Of a DNA stretch of 64,000 bases, positions 11,804 through 19,601 are shown piece after piece. Made by a program: the position numbers and the translations under genes. How positions within the stretch are numbered: the stretch's first letter is position 1; every line of letters starts with the position of its first letter. The DNA comes from Achromobacter xylosoxidans A8 (GTDB lineage Bacteria > Pseudomonadota > Gammaproteobacteria > Burkholderiales > Burkholderiaceae_B). The notes below the pieces were generated by a model, which saw nothing but the letters and a program-made list of their open reading frames with translations, was not told where the DNA came from and did not search any database. The stretch is taken from positions 3,286,001 through 3,350,000 of the forward strand of contig NC_014640.1 of assembly GCF_000165835.1 (NCBI RefSeq). The letters are read 5' to 3'.

Positions 11804-11834
11804 CGCGCGACCGCAACAGTCACAGCCACCCGCC
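11778..11834 (+). promoter_or_regulatory. Attenuator: pause hairpin 1:2 and antiterminator 2:3 upstream of ilvA
   Basis: Segment 1 (11778-11785, covering the last Ile codons) pairs with segment 2 (11791-11798) in an 8-bp stem with one G-U and a 5-nt loop. Segment 2 shifted by two bases (11794-11800, GGTGGGT) can instead pair with segment 3 (11828-11834, ACCCGCC), seven pairs with one G-U. Segment 3 is also the left arm of the terminator, so the pairings are mutually exclusive. A ribosome held on the Ile codons would block segment 1 and release the antiterminator. Confidence 0.78.
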
Positions 11835-11852
11835 CCAAGAGGCGGGTTTTTT
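11828..11852 (+). terminator. Intrinsic terminator of the ilvA leader (attenuator 3:4 hairpin)
   Basis: A 7-bp stem ACCCGCC (11828-11834) / GGCGGGT (11841-11847) with a 6-nt loop, followed by six T (11847-11852). It lies 25 nt after the leader stop codon and 42 nt before the ilvA ATG. Confidence 0.9.
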
Positions 11853-11894
11853 GTGGCCGCCTCTGCCGGGCAAGACACCGAAGCAGAGAGCCAG

Positions 11895-13481
11895 ATGCAC
11901 CACGCCCCGCAAGCCAGCCAGCAAACCGCCACGCCGACCGCATTCCAGGACGGCCGTGCCTCGCCGATGGAATACCTGAGGCAGATCCTGACCGCGCGGA
12001 TCTATGACATTGCCCGCGAGACCGAGCTGGATCGCGCCCGCGGCCTGTCGGCGCGGCTGGGCAACCCGGTCTACTTCAAGCGCGAAGACAACCAGCCGGT
12101 CTTTTCCTTCAAGGTGCGCGGCGCCTACAACAAGATGCGCAACACGCCGCAGGCGGCGCTGGAGCGGGGCGTGATCACGGCGTCCGCCGGCAACCACGCG
12201 CAAGGCGTCGCGATCTCGGCCGCCAGGATGGGCGTGCGCGCCATCATCGTGGTGCCGCAGACGACCCCGCAGGTGAAGGTGGATGCGGTGAAAGCGCACG
12301 GCGGTCCCACGGTGACGGTGGTGCAGGCGGGCGATTCCTATAGCGACGCCTTTGGCCATGCCCAGAAACTGGCGAGCGCGCAGGACCTGACCTTCATCCC
12401 GGCATTCGACGATCCCTATGTGATCGCCGGCCAGGGCACGGTGGGCATGGAGATCCTGCGCCAGCATGCCGGCCCCTTGCACGCCGTCTTCGTGCCGATC
12501 GGCGGCGGCGGGCTGGCGGCGGGGGTGGCGACCTACATCAAGGCGGTGGACCCGGGCGTCAAGGTCATCGGCGTGCAGACCGAGGATTCCTGCGCCATGT
12601 CCCTGTCCATGCAGGTGGGGGAGCGGGTCAATCTGCCCGAGGTGGGCCTGTTTTCGGACGGCACGGCGGTCAAGCTGGTGGGCGAGGAAACCTTCCGCCT
12701 GTGCCGGGAGTACCTGGACGAGATCATCCTGGTGGATACGGACGCAGTCTGCGCGGCGATCAAGGACGTATTCCTGGACACCCGCAGCGTGTTGGAGCCG
12801 GCGGGCGCGCTGGCGGTGGCGGGGCTGAAAAAGTACGTGGAACGCGAAGGCGTGCAAGGCCAGCCCATGGTGGCAGTGACCTCGGGCGCCAATATGAACT
12901 TCGACCGTCTGCGCTTCGTCGCGGACCGTGCCGAAGTGGGCGAGGCGCGCGAGGCGGTCTTCGCCGTGACGGTGCCCGAGGAGCGCGGCAGCTTCCGCCG
13001 CTTCTGCAGCGTGATCGGCCAGCGCAGCGTGACGGAATTCAACTACCGCATCGCGGATGCGCACACTGCCCACATCTTTGTCAGCATGCAGATTTCCCGG
13101 CGCGGCGATGCGGCGGACATCATGGCGGCGTTGCAGCAGCAGGGTTTCTCCGTCGGTGATCTGAGCAACAACGAGGTGTCCAAGCAGCACATCCGCTACA
13201 TGGTGGGCGGACGCTCGCCGCTGGCGGCCGGCGAGCGCCTGTTCCGCTTCGAGTTTCCGGAGCGTCCCGGCGCGCTGATGAAGTTCCTGTCCGAGATGGC
13301 GCCCAACTGGAACATCAGCCTGTTCCACTACCGCAATCAGGGCACGGAGTTCAGTTCGGCGCTGGTCGGCATCCAGGCGCCGCTGGCGGACAGCGCGGCG
13401 CTGGACGCGTTCCTGCGGCAACTGGGCTACGCCCATACCGAGGAAACCGGCAACGAGGCCTACCGCCAGTTCCTGATCTGA
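11895..13481 (+). CDS. ilvA: Threonine deaminase, biosynthetic long form
   Basis: PLP enzyme that deaminates threonine to 2-oxobutyrate, the committed step to isoleucine. 528 residues: an N-terminal fold-II catalytic domain with PLP Lys in FSFKVRGAYNKM (about K73), the SAGNHAQG loop and the glycine-rich phosphate cup GGGGLAAG; then two C-terminal ACT-like regulatory repeats (AVFAVTVPEERGSF... and LFRFEFPERPGAL...), which in this family bind isoleucine and valine. ATG 11895 has AGAGAG upstream; a GTG at 11853 would lie in the terminator T-run and is rejected. Expression is probably controlled by the upstream attenuator. It converges on the next gene with a 12-bp gap. Confidence 0.96.
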   Translation: MHHAPQASQQTATPTAFQDGRASPMEYLRQILTARIYDIARETELDRARGLSARLGNPVYFKREDNQPVFSFKVRGAYNKMRNTPQAALERGVITASAGNHAQGVAISAARMGVRAIIVVPQTTPQVKVDAVKAHGGPTVTVVQAGDSYSDAFGHAQKLASAQDLTFIPAFDDPYVIAGQGTVGMEILRQHAGPLHAVFVPIGGGGLAAGVATYIKAVDPGVKVIGVQTEDSCAMSLSMQVGERVNLPEVGLFSDGTAVKLVGEETFRLCREYLDEIILVDTDAVCAAIKDVFLDTRSVLEPAGALAVAGLKKYVEREGVQGQPMVAVTSGANMNFDRLRFVADRAEVGEAREAVFAVTVPEERGSFRRFCSVIGQRSVTEFNYRIADAHTAHIFVSMQISRRGDAADIMAALQQQGFSVGDLSNNEVSKQHIRYMVGGRSPLAAGERLFRFEFPERPGALMKFLSEMAPNWNISLFHYRNQGTEFSSALVGIQAPLADSAALDAFLRQLGYAHTEETGNEAYRQFLI

Positions 13482-13493
13482 GCGCGCCTGGAT

Positions 13494-14429
13494 TCAGCCC
13501 GGCGCGCAGCCGGGTTTGCGCGGCAAGGTCACGCCTGGTTGCAGGCGCAAGGTGGCGCGTCCTTGCGCCGGCTGTGTCAGCTGCAAGGTGCTGGCGCGCC
13601 AGGCCGGCACGTCGTCGAAGGCCACGTCGGGCGCAGCCGTGGACTTGGACTGCGCGTCCGGCCGGTCGAACTGGATGGCCGGCAGGCGCAGGCAGACGTC
13701 CTTGAAATCCAGCCGCGCAAGTTCGCGGCCGTCGCTCATGCGCACCGCGCGGAATGCCATTGGCGTGTCCACGAACTTGGTGATGGCGGGGACGATCTGC
13801 AGGTAGCCGTCGGCGTCCTTGACCCGTTTGGTAGGCTCGATCTCGACCGCGTCCCTGCCCGGAGGCAGGGCCAGATAGGCTACGCCATCGGCCACGTCCA
13901 GCAGCTTGCCCGGGCCCAGGTTCAAGGCGGCAAGCGGCGCGTGGCGGATCATCACGGTTTCGTTCCAGGACGTCTGGACGCGCGTCCAGCCCGGCAGGCG
14001 GGCGTCCTCGAAGCGGGTGGTGGAGATGCGGTCGCGGTCCGGCTTGGCCGACAAGACCAGGCGCTGGACCCGCAGCGCGTTGTTGACCACGCGCAGTTGA
14101 GCCAGCACGGTATTGGCGCTGGAGCTGGTGAAGTAGGCCAGCACGGCGTCCGTTTCCAGCGCCTTGGCGGTGGATGCGCAGAAGAAGGCTCGGGCCTCGA
14201 TGCTCTGGCCATCGGGATAGAGCAGGGCGCCGACGTCCTTGCCGCACAGCGGCTTGCCCTGGTACGTGATGGTGGTGGCGCGGGTGGTTTGCCGCTGCCC
14301 GGTGTTCCAGTCGCTGCGGCTGCCGGTGGCGGCTTCGACCACCAAGCCATGGTTGTCGTAGACCACGACCGCGCCCGCGGGCACGGCAAGCATGCTGAGC
14401 AGAAACGCGAGACTGCGTCGACGCGCCAT
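13494..14429 (-). CDS. Exported protein of unknown function
   Basis: 311 residues starting with a clear signal peptide (MARRRSLAFLLSMLAVPAGA), so periplasmic or outer-membrane associated. I do not recognise the family. The mature part is beta-rich in appearance, with three or four Cys (CGKD, FFCAST, DVCLRL, GCAPG near the end) that could form disulfides in the periplasm. AGGGAG stands before the ATG and a TATATATAG stretch lies about 35 nt upstream on the minus strand, a plausible -10 element. It lies between ilvA (convergent) and kdgD (same strand, 60-bp gap) without an obvious functional link to either. Confidence 0.75.
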   Translation of the reverse strand: MARRRSLAFLLSMLAVPAGAVVVYDNHGLVVEAATGSRSDWNTGQRQTTRATTITYQGKPLCGKDVGALLYPDGQSIEARAFFCASTAKALETDAVLAYFTSSSANTVLAQLRVVNNALRVQRLVLSAKPDRDRISTTRFEDARLPGWTRVQTSWNETVMIRHAPLAALNLGPGKLLDVADGVAYLALPPGRDAVEIEPTKRVKDADGYLQIVPAITKFVDTPMAFRAVRMSDGRELARLDFKDVCLRLPAIQFDRPDAQSKSTAAPDVAFDDVPAWRASTLQLTQPAQGRATLRLQPGVTLPRKPGCAPG

Positions 14430-14489
14430 CGGCGGACTCCCTGGGGTGGCTGGAGGGGTCTATATATACCACCGCCAGGGAGAGCCCCC

Positions 14490-15404
14490 TTACTGCGGGC
14501 CGAGCTTGCGGATCAGGGCGTCCAGCATGTCCAGTTCATCGGGCCGCAGGTCCGTCAGGGGCGCGCGCACCGGGCCGGCGTCGTGGCCAACCAATCTGGC
14601 GCCGGCCTTGACGATGCTGACCGCATAGCCGGGTACGCGGTTGCGGATGTCGAGGTAAGGCAGGAAGAAATCGTCCAGCAGGCGGTTGGTGGTGTCGTCG
14701 TCGCCGGCGGCGACGGCGCGGTAGAACGCCATGGCCGTCCTGGGCACGAAGTTGAACACCGCCGACGAATAGACCGGCACGCCCAGCGCGCGGTAGGCGG
14801 CGGCATAGACCTCGGCCGTGGGCAGGCCGCCCAGGTAGGAAAAGCGGTCGCCCAGCTTGCGGCGGATGCGCACCATGGCTTCGATGTCACCCACGCCGTC
14901 CTTGAAGCCCACCAGGTTGGGGCAGCGTTCGGCCAATTGCGCCAGGCTGTCGGCCGACAGGCGCGATTGCGCGCGGTTGTAGACGATGACGCCGATCTTG
15001 ACGGATTTGCAGACCTGTTCGACGTGCGCGGCGATGCCTTGCTGCGAGGCCTCGGTCAGGTAATGGGGCAGCAGCAATATGCCCTTGGCGCCCAGGCGTT
15101 CGGCCTCCTGCGCATAGGCGATGGCCGTGCGGGTCGGGCCGCCGGCTCCGGCCAGGATGGGGACCTTGCCCGCGCAGGTCTGCACCGCGGTGCGGATGAC
15201 GTCGGCGTATTCTTCCGCCGCCAGCGAGAAGAACTCTCCGGTACCGCCAGCGGCGAACAACGCGGTTGCGCCATAGGGCGCCAGCCATTCCAGGCGTTGC
15301 GCGTAGGACCTGGCGTTGAAGTCGCCGTTCTGGTCGAAGTCGGTGACGGGGAAAGACAGCAAGCCTTCCGAAACGATCTGCTTGAGTTCCTGCGGGGTGG
15401 TCAT
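14490..15404 (-). CDS. kdgD: 5-dehydro-4-deoxyglucarate dehydratase
   Basis: DapA-superfamily enzyme that dehydrates and decarboxylates 5-keto-4-deoxyglucarate to 2-oxoglutarate semialdehyde in oxidative glucarate/galactarate degradation. 304 residues. The N-terminus [18 protein letters not shown], the GGTGEFFSL loop, Tyr in VYNRA (about Y142) and Schiff-base Lys in VGFKDG (about K168) fit KdgD rather than DapA. The frame extends to 15476 with ATGs at 15431 and 15476, but homology begins at 15404. It diverges from a Bug receptor gene, a common arrangement for hexarate uptake and use, and the shared region has two operator-like repeats. Confidence 0.9.
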   Translation of the reverse strand: MTTPQELKQIVSEGLLSFPVTDFDQNGDFNARSYAQRLEWLAPYGATALFAAGGTGEFFSLAAEEYADVIRTAVQTCAGKVPILAGAGGPTRTAIAYAQEAERLGAKGILLLPHYLTEASQQGIAAHVEQVCKSVKIGVIVYNRAQSRLSADSLAQLAERCPNLVGFKDGVGDIEAMVRIRRKLGDRFSYLGGLPTAEVYAAAYRALGVPVYSSAVFNFVPRTAMAFYRAVAAGDDDTTNRLLDDFFLPYLDIRNRVPGYAVSIVKAGARLVGHDAGPVRAPLTDLRPDELDMLDALIRKLGPQ

Positions 15405-15470
15405 GTCGCGTTGATCCGTGTGGGGCGCCATCGAGGGTAGGAGTCGGCCGGCTGCCTGGTGAAAGAGGTA

Positions 15471-15484
15471 AGTCATCGTACAAC
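15471..15484. promoter_or_regulatory. Putative operator, kdgD-proximal copy
   Basis: AGTCATCGTACAAC, an exact inverted copy of the site at 15585-15598. Its core (TCGTACAA) is nearly self-complementary around GTAC, the shape of FCD-type GntR operators. It lies about 65 bp upstream of the kdgD start. The identity of the binding protein is unknown. Confidence 0.6.
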
Positions 15485-15584
15485 ATCAAATATGTCGATT
15501 CAAGGTGGAATTTCCTATGAGATTGACATTTTATAGGTGCATACCCGATGGAAAGAGATTCCGCTTTTCAAAAATATTCTCTTG

Positions 15585-15598
15585 GTTGTACGATGACT
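15585..15598. promoter_or_regulatory. Putative operator, Bug-proximal copy
   Basis: GTTGTACGATGACT, the perfect inverse of 15471-15484 (14 of 14). The two GTAC centres are 110 bp apart. It lies about 107 bp upstream of the Bug receptor ATG. Confidence 0.6.
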
Positions 15599-15705
15599 GA
15601 CGCAGAGTTGGACGCAGTTCGAAGGGGGCGTGTCGGGTCAATTCGAAGAATTGGCGCGGACGCCGGCGCTCGCAGCCGTCCACCAGACCATCCAGAGGAG
15701 ACTCC

Positions 15706-16683
15706 ATGAACCCGAGCAAGAGACAGTTCCTGGGCGGCGCCGCGGCGCTTTGCCTGTCGCCGTGGCTCCCGGCCTGGGCCCAGTCCGGCGACTGGCCGAC
15801 GCGCGCGGTGCGCATCATCGTGCCTTACCCGCCTGGCGGCTCATCCGACATCATTGCCCGCATCCTGGCGCCGCGCCTGGCCGATGCCCTGAAGCAGACC
15901 GTGGTGGTCGAGAACAAGCCCGGGGCCAACGGCAACCTGGGCGCCGGCCTGGTGGTGCAGGCCGCGCAGGAAGGCCATACCGTGCTGTTGTGCGACGTGG
16001 GGGCGCTGGCGATCAGCCCGTCCGTGTACACCAAGTTGTCCTTCGACCCGTCCAAGGACCTGCGCGCGGTCGGCATGCTGGCCTATTCGCCCCACGTGCT
16101 GGCCGTGCATCCTGACGTGCCCGCAAAGACGGTGCAGGAGCTGGTGGCCTTGTCGAAGCAGCAGCGCCTGAACTTCGCCGTGACCGCCATCGGCAGCGCG
16201 CCGCACCTGGCCGCCGTGGCCGTGCAGCAGGCCACCGGCGCGAAATGGGAATACGTGCCGTACAAGGGCGGCTCGCAGGCGGTGACGGACACGATAGGCG
16301 GGCAGACCCAGGTCATCATGAACGGCCTGCTGGCCACGCTGCCCCACATCAAGGCCGGCAAGCTGCGGCCGATCGCGATCTCCAAGCGCGAACGCATGCA
16401 GCTGGTGCCCGACATTCCGACCATCTCCGAGCAGGGCGTGGCCGGTTTCGAGTCCGGCACCTGGCAGGGCGTGATGGCGCCCGTGACCACGACCGATCCG
16501 GTCGCCATCCGCTTATCGGAACTGATGGCGCAGATCGTCAACCAGCCGGACGTGAAGGCGCAGTTGAACGAGCAAGGCGCCGAAATCGTTACCCGCAATC
16601 CCGCCGAATTGGCGCAGTTCTTCAATAGCGAACGGGCGCGTTGGGCCTCGGTGGTGAAAAGCGCGGACATTCGGCTGGATTGA
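15706..16683 (+). CDS. Bug/TctC-family periplasmic solute receptor
   Basis: Periplasmic binding protein of the Bordetella uptake gene family, 325 residues. Signal MNPSKRQFLGGAAALCLSPWLPAWA is followed by the family pattern (VRIIVPYPPGGSSDIIAR, then VENKPGANGNLG). Family members bind small carboxylates and work with TctAB-type permeases or in signalling; no tctAB genes are nearby. AGGAGA stands 9 nt before the ATG. Its divergence from kdgD and the shared operator pair suggest glucarate or galactarate as ligand, which is inference. Confidence 0.9.
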   Translation: MNPSKRQFLGGAAALCLSPWLPAWAQSGDWPTRAVRIIVPYPPGGSSDIIARILAPRLADALKQTVVVENKPGANGNLGAGLVVQAAQEGHTVLLCDVGALAISPSVYTKLSFDPSKDLRAVGMLAYSPHVLAVHPDVPAKTVQELVALSKQQRLNFAVTAIGSAPHLAAVAVQQATGAKWEYVPYKGGSQAVTDTIGGQTQVIMNGLLATLPHIKAGKLRPIAISKRERMQLVPDIPTISEQGVAGFESGTWQGVMAPVTTTDPVAIRLSELMAQIVNQPDVKAQLNEQGAEIVTRNPAELAQFFNSERARWASVVKSADIRLD

Positions 16684-16811
16684 GGTCGGGGCCGCCTGGA
16701 CAGCTTGCAAGGCGCGGGAGCACACTGGAACCGTCCCGCGCCCGCTCAGGCCCCGGTGCGACGCGGGGCCAGGCCGCGTGCGGTCGCGGCTCAGGGGCAG
16801 GGCATGCAGCC

Positions 16812-17168
16812 ATGAAAATCCTTTGGGCAGCCGCGCTGCTGGCAGTCTTCTGGGGATCCGTCGCCGCGCAAGGCGGCGGCCCCTCCGTTCCCCAGCCCCC
16901 GCCTTCAGCCCGCGTCATCCCCGATGCCTGCGTCGGTACATCATGCCCCCGGCTCGTCAATCCCGGAGCCAGTCAGGAACCCTGCCTGGGCACTGGCTGC
17001 GCCACCGCCGGCCGGCCGCCCGGCCCGCCCGCGCCGCCCTCCAGCGGCCCCAGCCGCCAGCCGGGCTGGATGAGCCCGGCGCCATCCCGTTTGCCGCCGA
17101 TGCCGGCGCAGCGCGGCGTGCCGGCCGGGCCGCTGACACCGGCGCCGCCGTTGCCGGTGCCCAGGTAG
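16812..17168 (+). CDS. Small secreted proline-rich protein with two C-x-G-T-x-C repeats
   Basis: 118 residues with a good signal peptide (MKILWAAALLAVFWGSVAAQ). The mature chain is rich in Pro, Gly and Ser and contains two similar cysteine motifs, DACVGTSCPRL and EPCLGTGCATA, about 27 residues apart, followed by a low-complexity Pro-rich tail. I do not recognise a family. Such composition suggests a disulfide-bonded periplasmic or surface protein. GCAGGG lies before the ATG. The frame is open upstream to 16641, but the signal peptide fixes the start. No operon partner: a Bug gene precedes and an AT-rich Fic promoter follows. Confidence 0.6.
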   Translation: MKILWAAALLAVFWGSVAAQGGGPSVPQPPPSARVIPDACVGTSCPRLVNPGASQEPCLGTGCATAGRPPGPPAPPSSGPSRQPGWMSPAPSRLPPMPAQRGVPAGPLTPAPPLPVPR

Positions 17169-17195
17169 GTTGATGTCGCATCGGATGCGGCAAGA

Positions 17196-17309
17196 AAACC
17201 GGAAAATAAACCGGAAATTTTTATCAACGGAAGCTACCTAGCATCTAGATTTATCTATTTATTATCAATAAGATAGAGGTTTGATCTATCGGAATAAAAA
17301 CCGGAAAAT
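17196..17309. repeat. Three 12-nt repeats in the AT-rich promoter of the Fic gene
   Basis: AAACCGGAAAAT at 17196-17207, AAACCGGAAATT directly abutting at 17208-17219, and AAACCGGAAAAT at 17298-17309 just before the Fic start. The intervening DNA (about 17220-17297) is very AT-rich compared with its surroundings. The last copy would overlap the ribosome-binding region, so a protein bound there could block translation or transcription. Confidence 0.7.
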
Positions 17310-17313
17310 AGTG

Positions 17314-18471
17314 ATGTATAGCTCTCCAGAGCAGTTTTTGCCCATGATGCCGGGCGAGCATCTCCTCGAGCCCTACCTCGAGCGCGCGTCGCACGTCGTA
17401 AACCAAGCTTCGGAGCTTGGCGGATTGGCGCATTCCGCCACGCTTGCCTCGCTGCATGAATTGCTTCGAAGCATGAACTCTTACTACAGCAACCGCATTG
17501 AGGGGCAAAGCACGACTCCGCGGAATATTGATGCGGCGCTACGTCACAAATTTTCCGACAAACCCGAGATAGCGCAGTTGCAGCGCATCGCAGTTGCCCA
17601 CATCGAGGCGGAAAAAGACGTCGAAGCACAGGCCGCCCACGCCTCTGCGCTGAATGCCGATTTCATCAAGATTGCACATCGGGCGTTGTATGGCCGTTTG
17701 GCGCCAGAGGACCGCAGGACCAAGGATGGACTGGTCGTGGAGCCGGAAAAGCTGCGGGAGGTCGACGTGTCCGTGGGTCGCCACAATCCGCCTGTGTGGC
17801 AGTCGTTGCCGCGTTTCATGGAGGCATTTACCAAGCATTACGATCGGCCGCGTCCGGCAGACGCTCGCCTGATCGCCATCGCGTGCGCGCATCACCGCAT
17901 GGCTTGGATGCATCCGTTCGCGGACGGCAATGGCCGCGCGACGCGGCTACAGACACATGCGGCCATGTTGCCCATCACCAAGGGTGTATGGTCGGTCAAT
18001 CGCGGCTTGGCCCGCGGCGTGCGGGACTATTACGGTTACCTGGCCGCGGCGGACGCGCCGCGCCAGGGCGATCTGGATGGACGTGGCAACCTGACCCAAA
18101 AGGGATTGCTCCAATGGGTCGATTACTTCCTGCGTGTGTGCGAAGACCAAGTCGCTTACATGTCCGATATGTTGGCGCTGGACTCAATGAAGGCAAAGAT
18201 CAATGCGTCGGTTCTGGTCGAGACAGCAAAAGGACGGCTACGGGTGGAAGCCGCCTTGCCCATCTATCATTTGTTTGCGGCGGGGCCAACTACGCGAGGT
18301 GAATTCATTCAAATGACGGGTCTGGGTGAACGCACAGGCAGATCCCTGTTGTCCGCTGCCTTGAAATGCGGGTTGGTGGCATCCGATACCTCCCACGCGC
18401 CCGTAAGGTTCGCCTTCCCGCTGGACTCGCTGCCGATTCTGCTGCCGGCGCTCTACGGGGCGGAAGAGTAG
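17314..18471 (+). CDS. Fic-domain protein (probable AMPylase) with C-terminal winged-helix region
   Basis: 385 residues. The catalytic Fic loop HPFADGNGR (H200-R208) is intact, so nucleotidyl transfer, usually AMP onto a Ser/Thr/Tyr of a target, is expected. An N-terminal inhibitory motif of the (S/T)xxxE(G/N) type, SNRIEG (residues 59-64), precedes the Fic core, which places it in the class with N-terminal autoinhibition. Residues about 305-360 look like a winged helix (FIQMTGLGERTGRSLLSAAL), common in Fic proteins that regulate their own gene. No antitoxin-like ORF adjoins. ATG 17314 is chosen; TTG 17281 and GTG 17311 are alternatives. The gene overlaps the convergent lysR by 19 bp. Confidence 0.9.
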   Translation: MYSSPEQFLPMMPGEHLLEPYLERASHVVNQASELGGLAHSATLASLHELLRSMNSYYSNRIEGQSTTPRNIDAALRHKFSDKPEIAQLQRIAVAHIEAEKDVEAQAAHASALNADFIKIAHRALYGRLAPEDRRTKDGLVVEPEKLREVDVSVGRHNPPVWQSLPRFMEAFTKHYDRPRPADARLIAIACAHHRMAWMHPFADGNGRATRLQTHAAMLPITKGVWSVNRGLARGVRDYYGYLAAADAPRQGDLDGRGNLTQKGLLQWVDYFLRVCEDQVAYMSDMLALDSMKAKINASVLVETAKGRLRVEAALPIYHLFAAGPTTRGEFIQMTGLGERTGRSLLSAALKCGLVASDTSHAPVRFAFPLDSLPILLPALYGAEE

Positions 18472-19442
18472 CCGCCGCCAGGTTCAGCGGACACGCAACG
18501 CACTCCCGCCATCCGCATATACGACCGATAAGGCTCCGCCTGAACCATCCCCTCCAGCAACTCCCGCAGGACGTCCTGCACGATCTTCACCGCCTGCGTC
18601 AGCGGCCGGTTGGATGCGGTGGCCAGCATCAGGCGCGTGGACAGGGCGGGATTGACGATCCTGCGGGCGACCAGCTGGCCGCTGTGCAACTCGCCCACCA
18701 CCGCAGGCAGGGCCAGGACCGTGTGGGCCAGTCCGTTCAGGACGATTTCCTTCATCAGTTCCAGCGCGTCCATTTCGAACACGACATTCAGGGGCGCATC
18801 GGCCTGCGCTGCCGCCTGTTCCAGCGTGCGGCGCAGGCCGTGGCTGCGCGTGGGCAGCGCCAACGGCAGATCAGCCAGCTGCGAGAAGTCGATGGAGGAC
18901 AAGGCCCGCGCGGCGGGCGACAGGTTCTGCGCCGGCGACACCAGCGCCAGGTCCAGCTCGGCCAGGGGATCGACCACCACGTGCTGCGAGCGCCGCGCGT
19001 CGTGCAGCACGGCGATGTCGACGCGGGCGTTGGCCAGCCATTCGTGCACATAGCCGCTATAGCCCGTGATGACGTTGAGCTGGATGCGCGGATGGCGTTT
19101 CCATACTTCCGCCACCAGCGGCATGCCGACCATGTGCGACAAGGTGGGCGTCAGTCCCAGCGTGACCTGGCCGGAGGGCGATTTCTGCTCGTCGTGGAAT
19201 TCGGTCACGACCCGAGCCATTTGCGCCAGCAAGGGGCGCAAGCTATCCAGCAGCTTCTCGCCTTCGGGCGTCAGGGACACGCCGCGGCCATTGCGGTAGA
19301 GCAGGGCGCAGCCGCATTCGTCTTCCAGCTTCCTGACCTGCCGGCCCAGCGCCGATTGCGCGATGCCGAGCACCGAGGCGGCCTTGGAGAAGCTGCCCGA
19401 ATCGGCCACGTGGATCAGGTTCTCGATCTTGCGTAAGTCCAT
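18453..19442 (-). CDS. LysR-family transcriptional regulator
   Basis: 329 residues: N-terminal LTTR helix-turn-helix (MDLRKIENLIHVADSGSFSKAASVLGIAQSALGRQVRKLE) followed by the two-lobed effector domain from about residue 90. It is transcribed away from the ThDP enzyme at 19602, so it most likely regulates that gene and itself through the shared 159-bp region, where an inverted repeat is visible at 19505-19521. Its 3' end overlaps the Fic gene by 19 bp. Effector unknown. Confidence 0.92.
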   Translation of the reverse strand: MDLRKIENLIHVADSGSFSKAASVLGIAQSALGRQVRKLEDECGCALLYRNGRGVSLTPEGEKLLDSLRPLLAQMARVVTEFHDEQKSPSGQVTLGLTPTLSHMVGMPLVAEVWKRHPRIQLNVITGYSGYVHEWLANARVDIAVLHDARRSQHVVVDPLAELDLALVSPAQNLSPAARALSSIDFSQLADLPLALPTRSHGLRRTLEQAAAQADAPLNVVFEMDALELMKEIVLNGLAHTVLALPAVVGELHSGQLVARRIVNPALSTRLMLATASNRPLTQAVKIVQDVLRELLEGMVQAEPYRSYMRMAGVRCVSAEPGGGYSSAP

Positions 19443-19504
19443 CGCGATGTCTCGCCGCCTGCTTGCGGGCAGGCGCTCCTAGTGTGCGTTTTTTGTATAT
19501 CTGA

Positions 19505-19521
19505 TAGGCACAGTATGCCTA
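19505..19521. promoter_or_regulatory. Putative LysR operator (TAGGCA-N5-TGCCTA)
   Basis: TAGGCA (19505-19510) and TGCCTA (19516-19521) form a perfect 6-bp inverted repeat with a 5-nt spacer, 62 bp upstream of lysR and 80 bp upstream of the ThDP gene. Dyads between divergent LTTR/target pairs usually bind the LTTR. Confidence 0.5.
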
Positions 19522-19601
19522 CATGACATCCCGCCAGCCATCCTAGAATTCCTGCGTATTCGCCCCGCGCCTGAGCGCTTGTCCTTGGTTTCCGGCCCTC
19601 C

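Larger units (their letters stand above)
15405..15705. other. Divergent kdgD / Bug-receptor control region
   Basis: This 301-bp non-coding stretch separates kdgD (minus) from the Bug receptor gene (plus). It is AT-rich in its middle (about 15485-15585) relative to the flanking genes and carries an inverted pair of 14-nt sites, listed separately. No regulator gene adjoins the region. Confidence 0.65.

Noticed and set aside
11853..11894. GTG start for ilvA
   Set aside because: The GTG directly follows the terminator T-run; the ATG at 11895 has a purine-rich ribosome-binding sequence.
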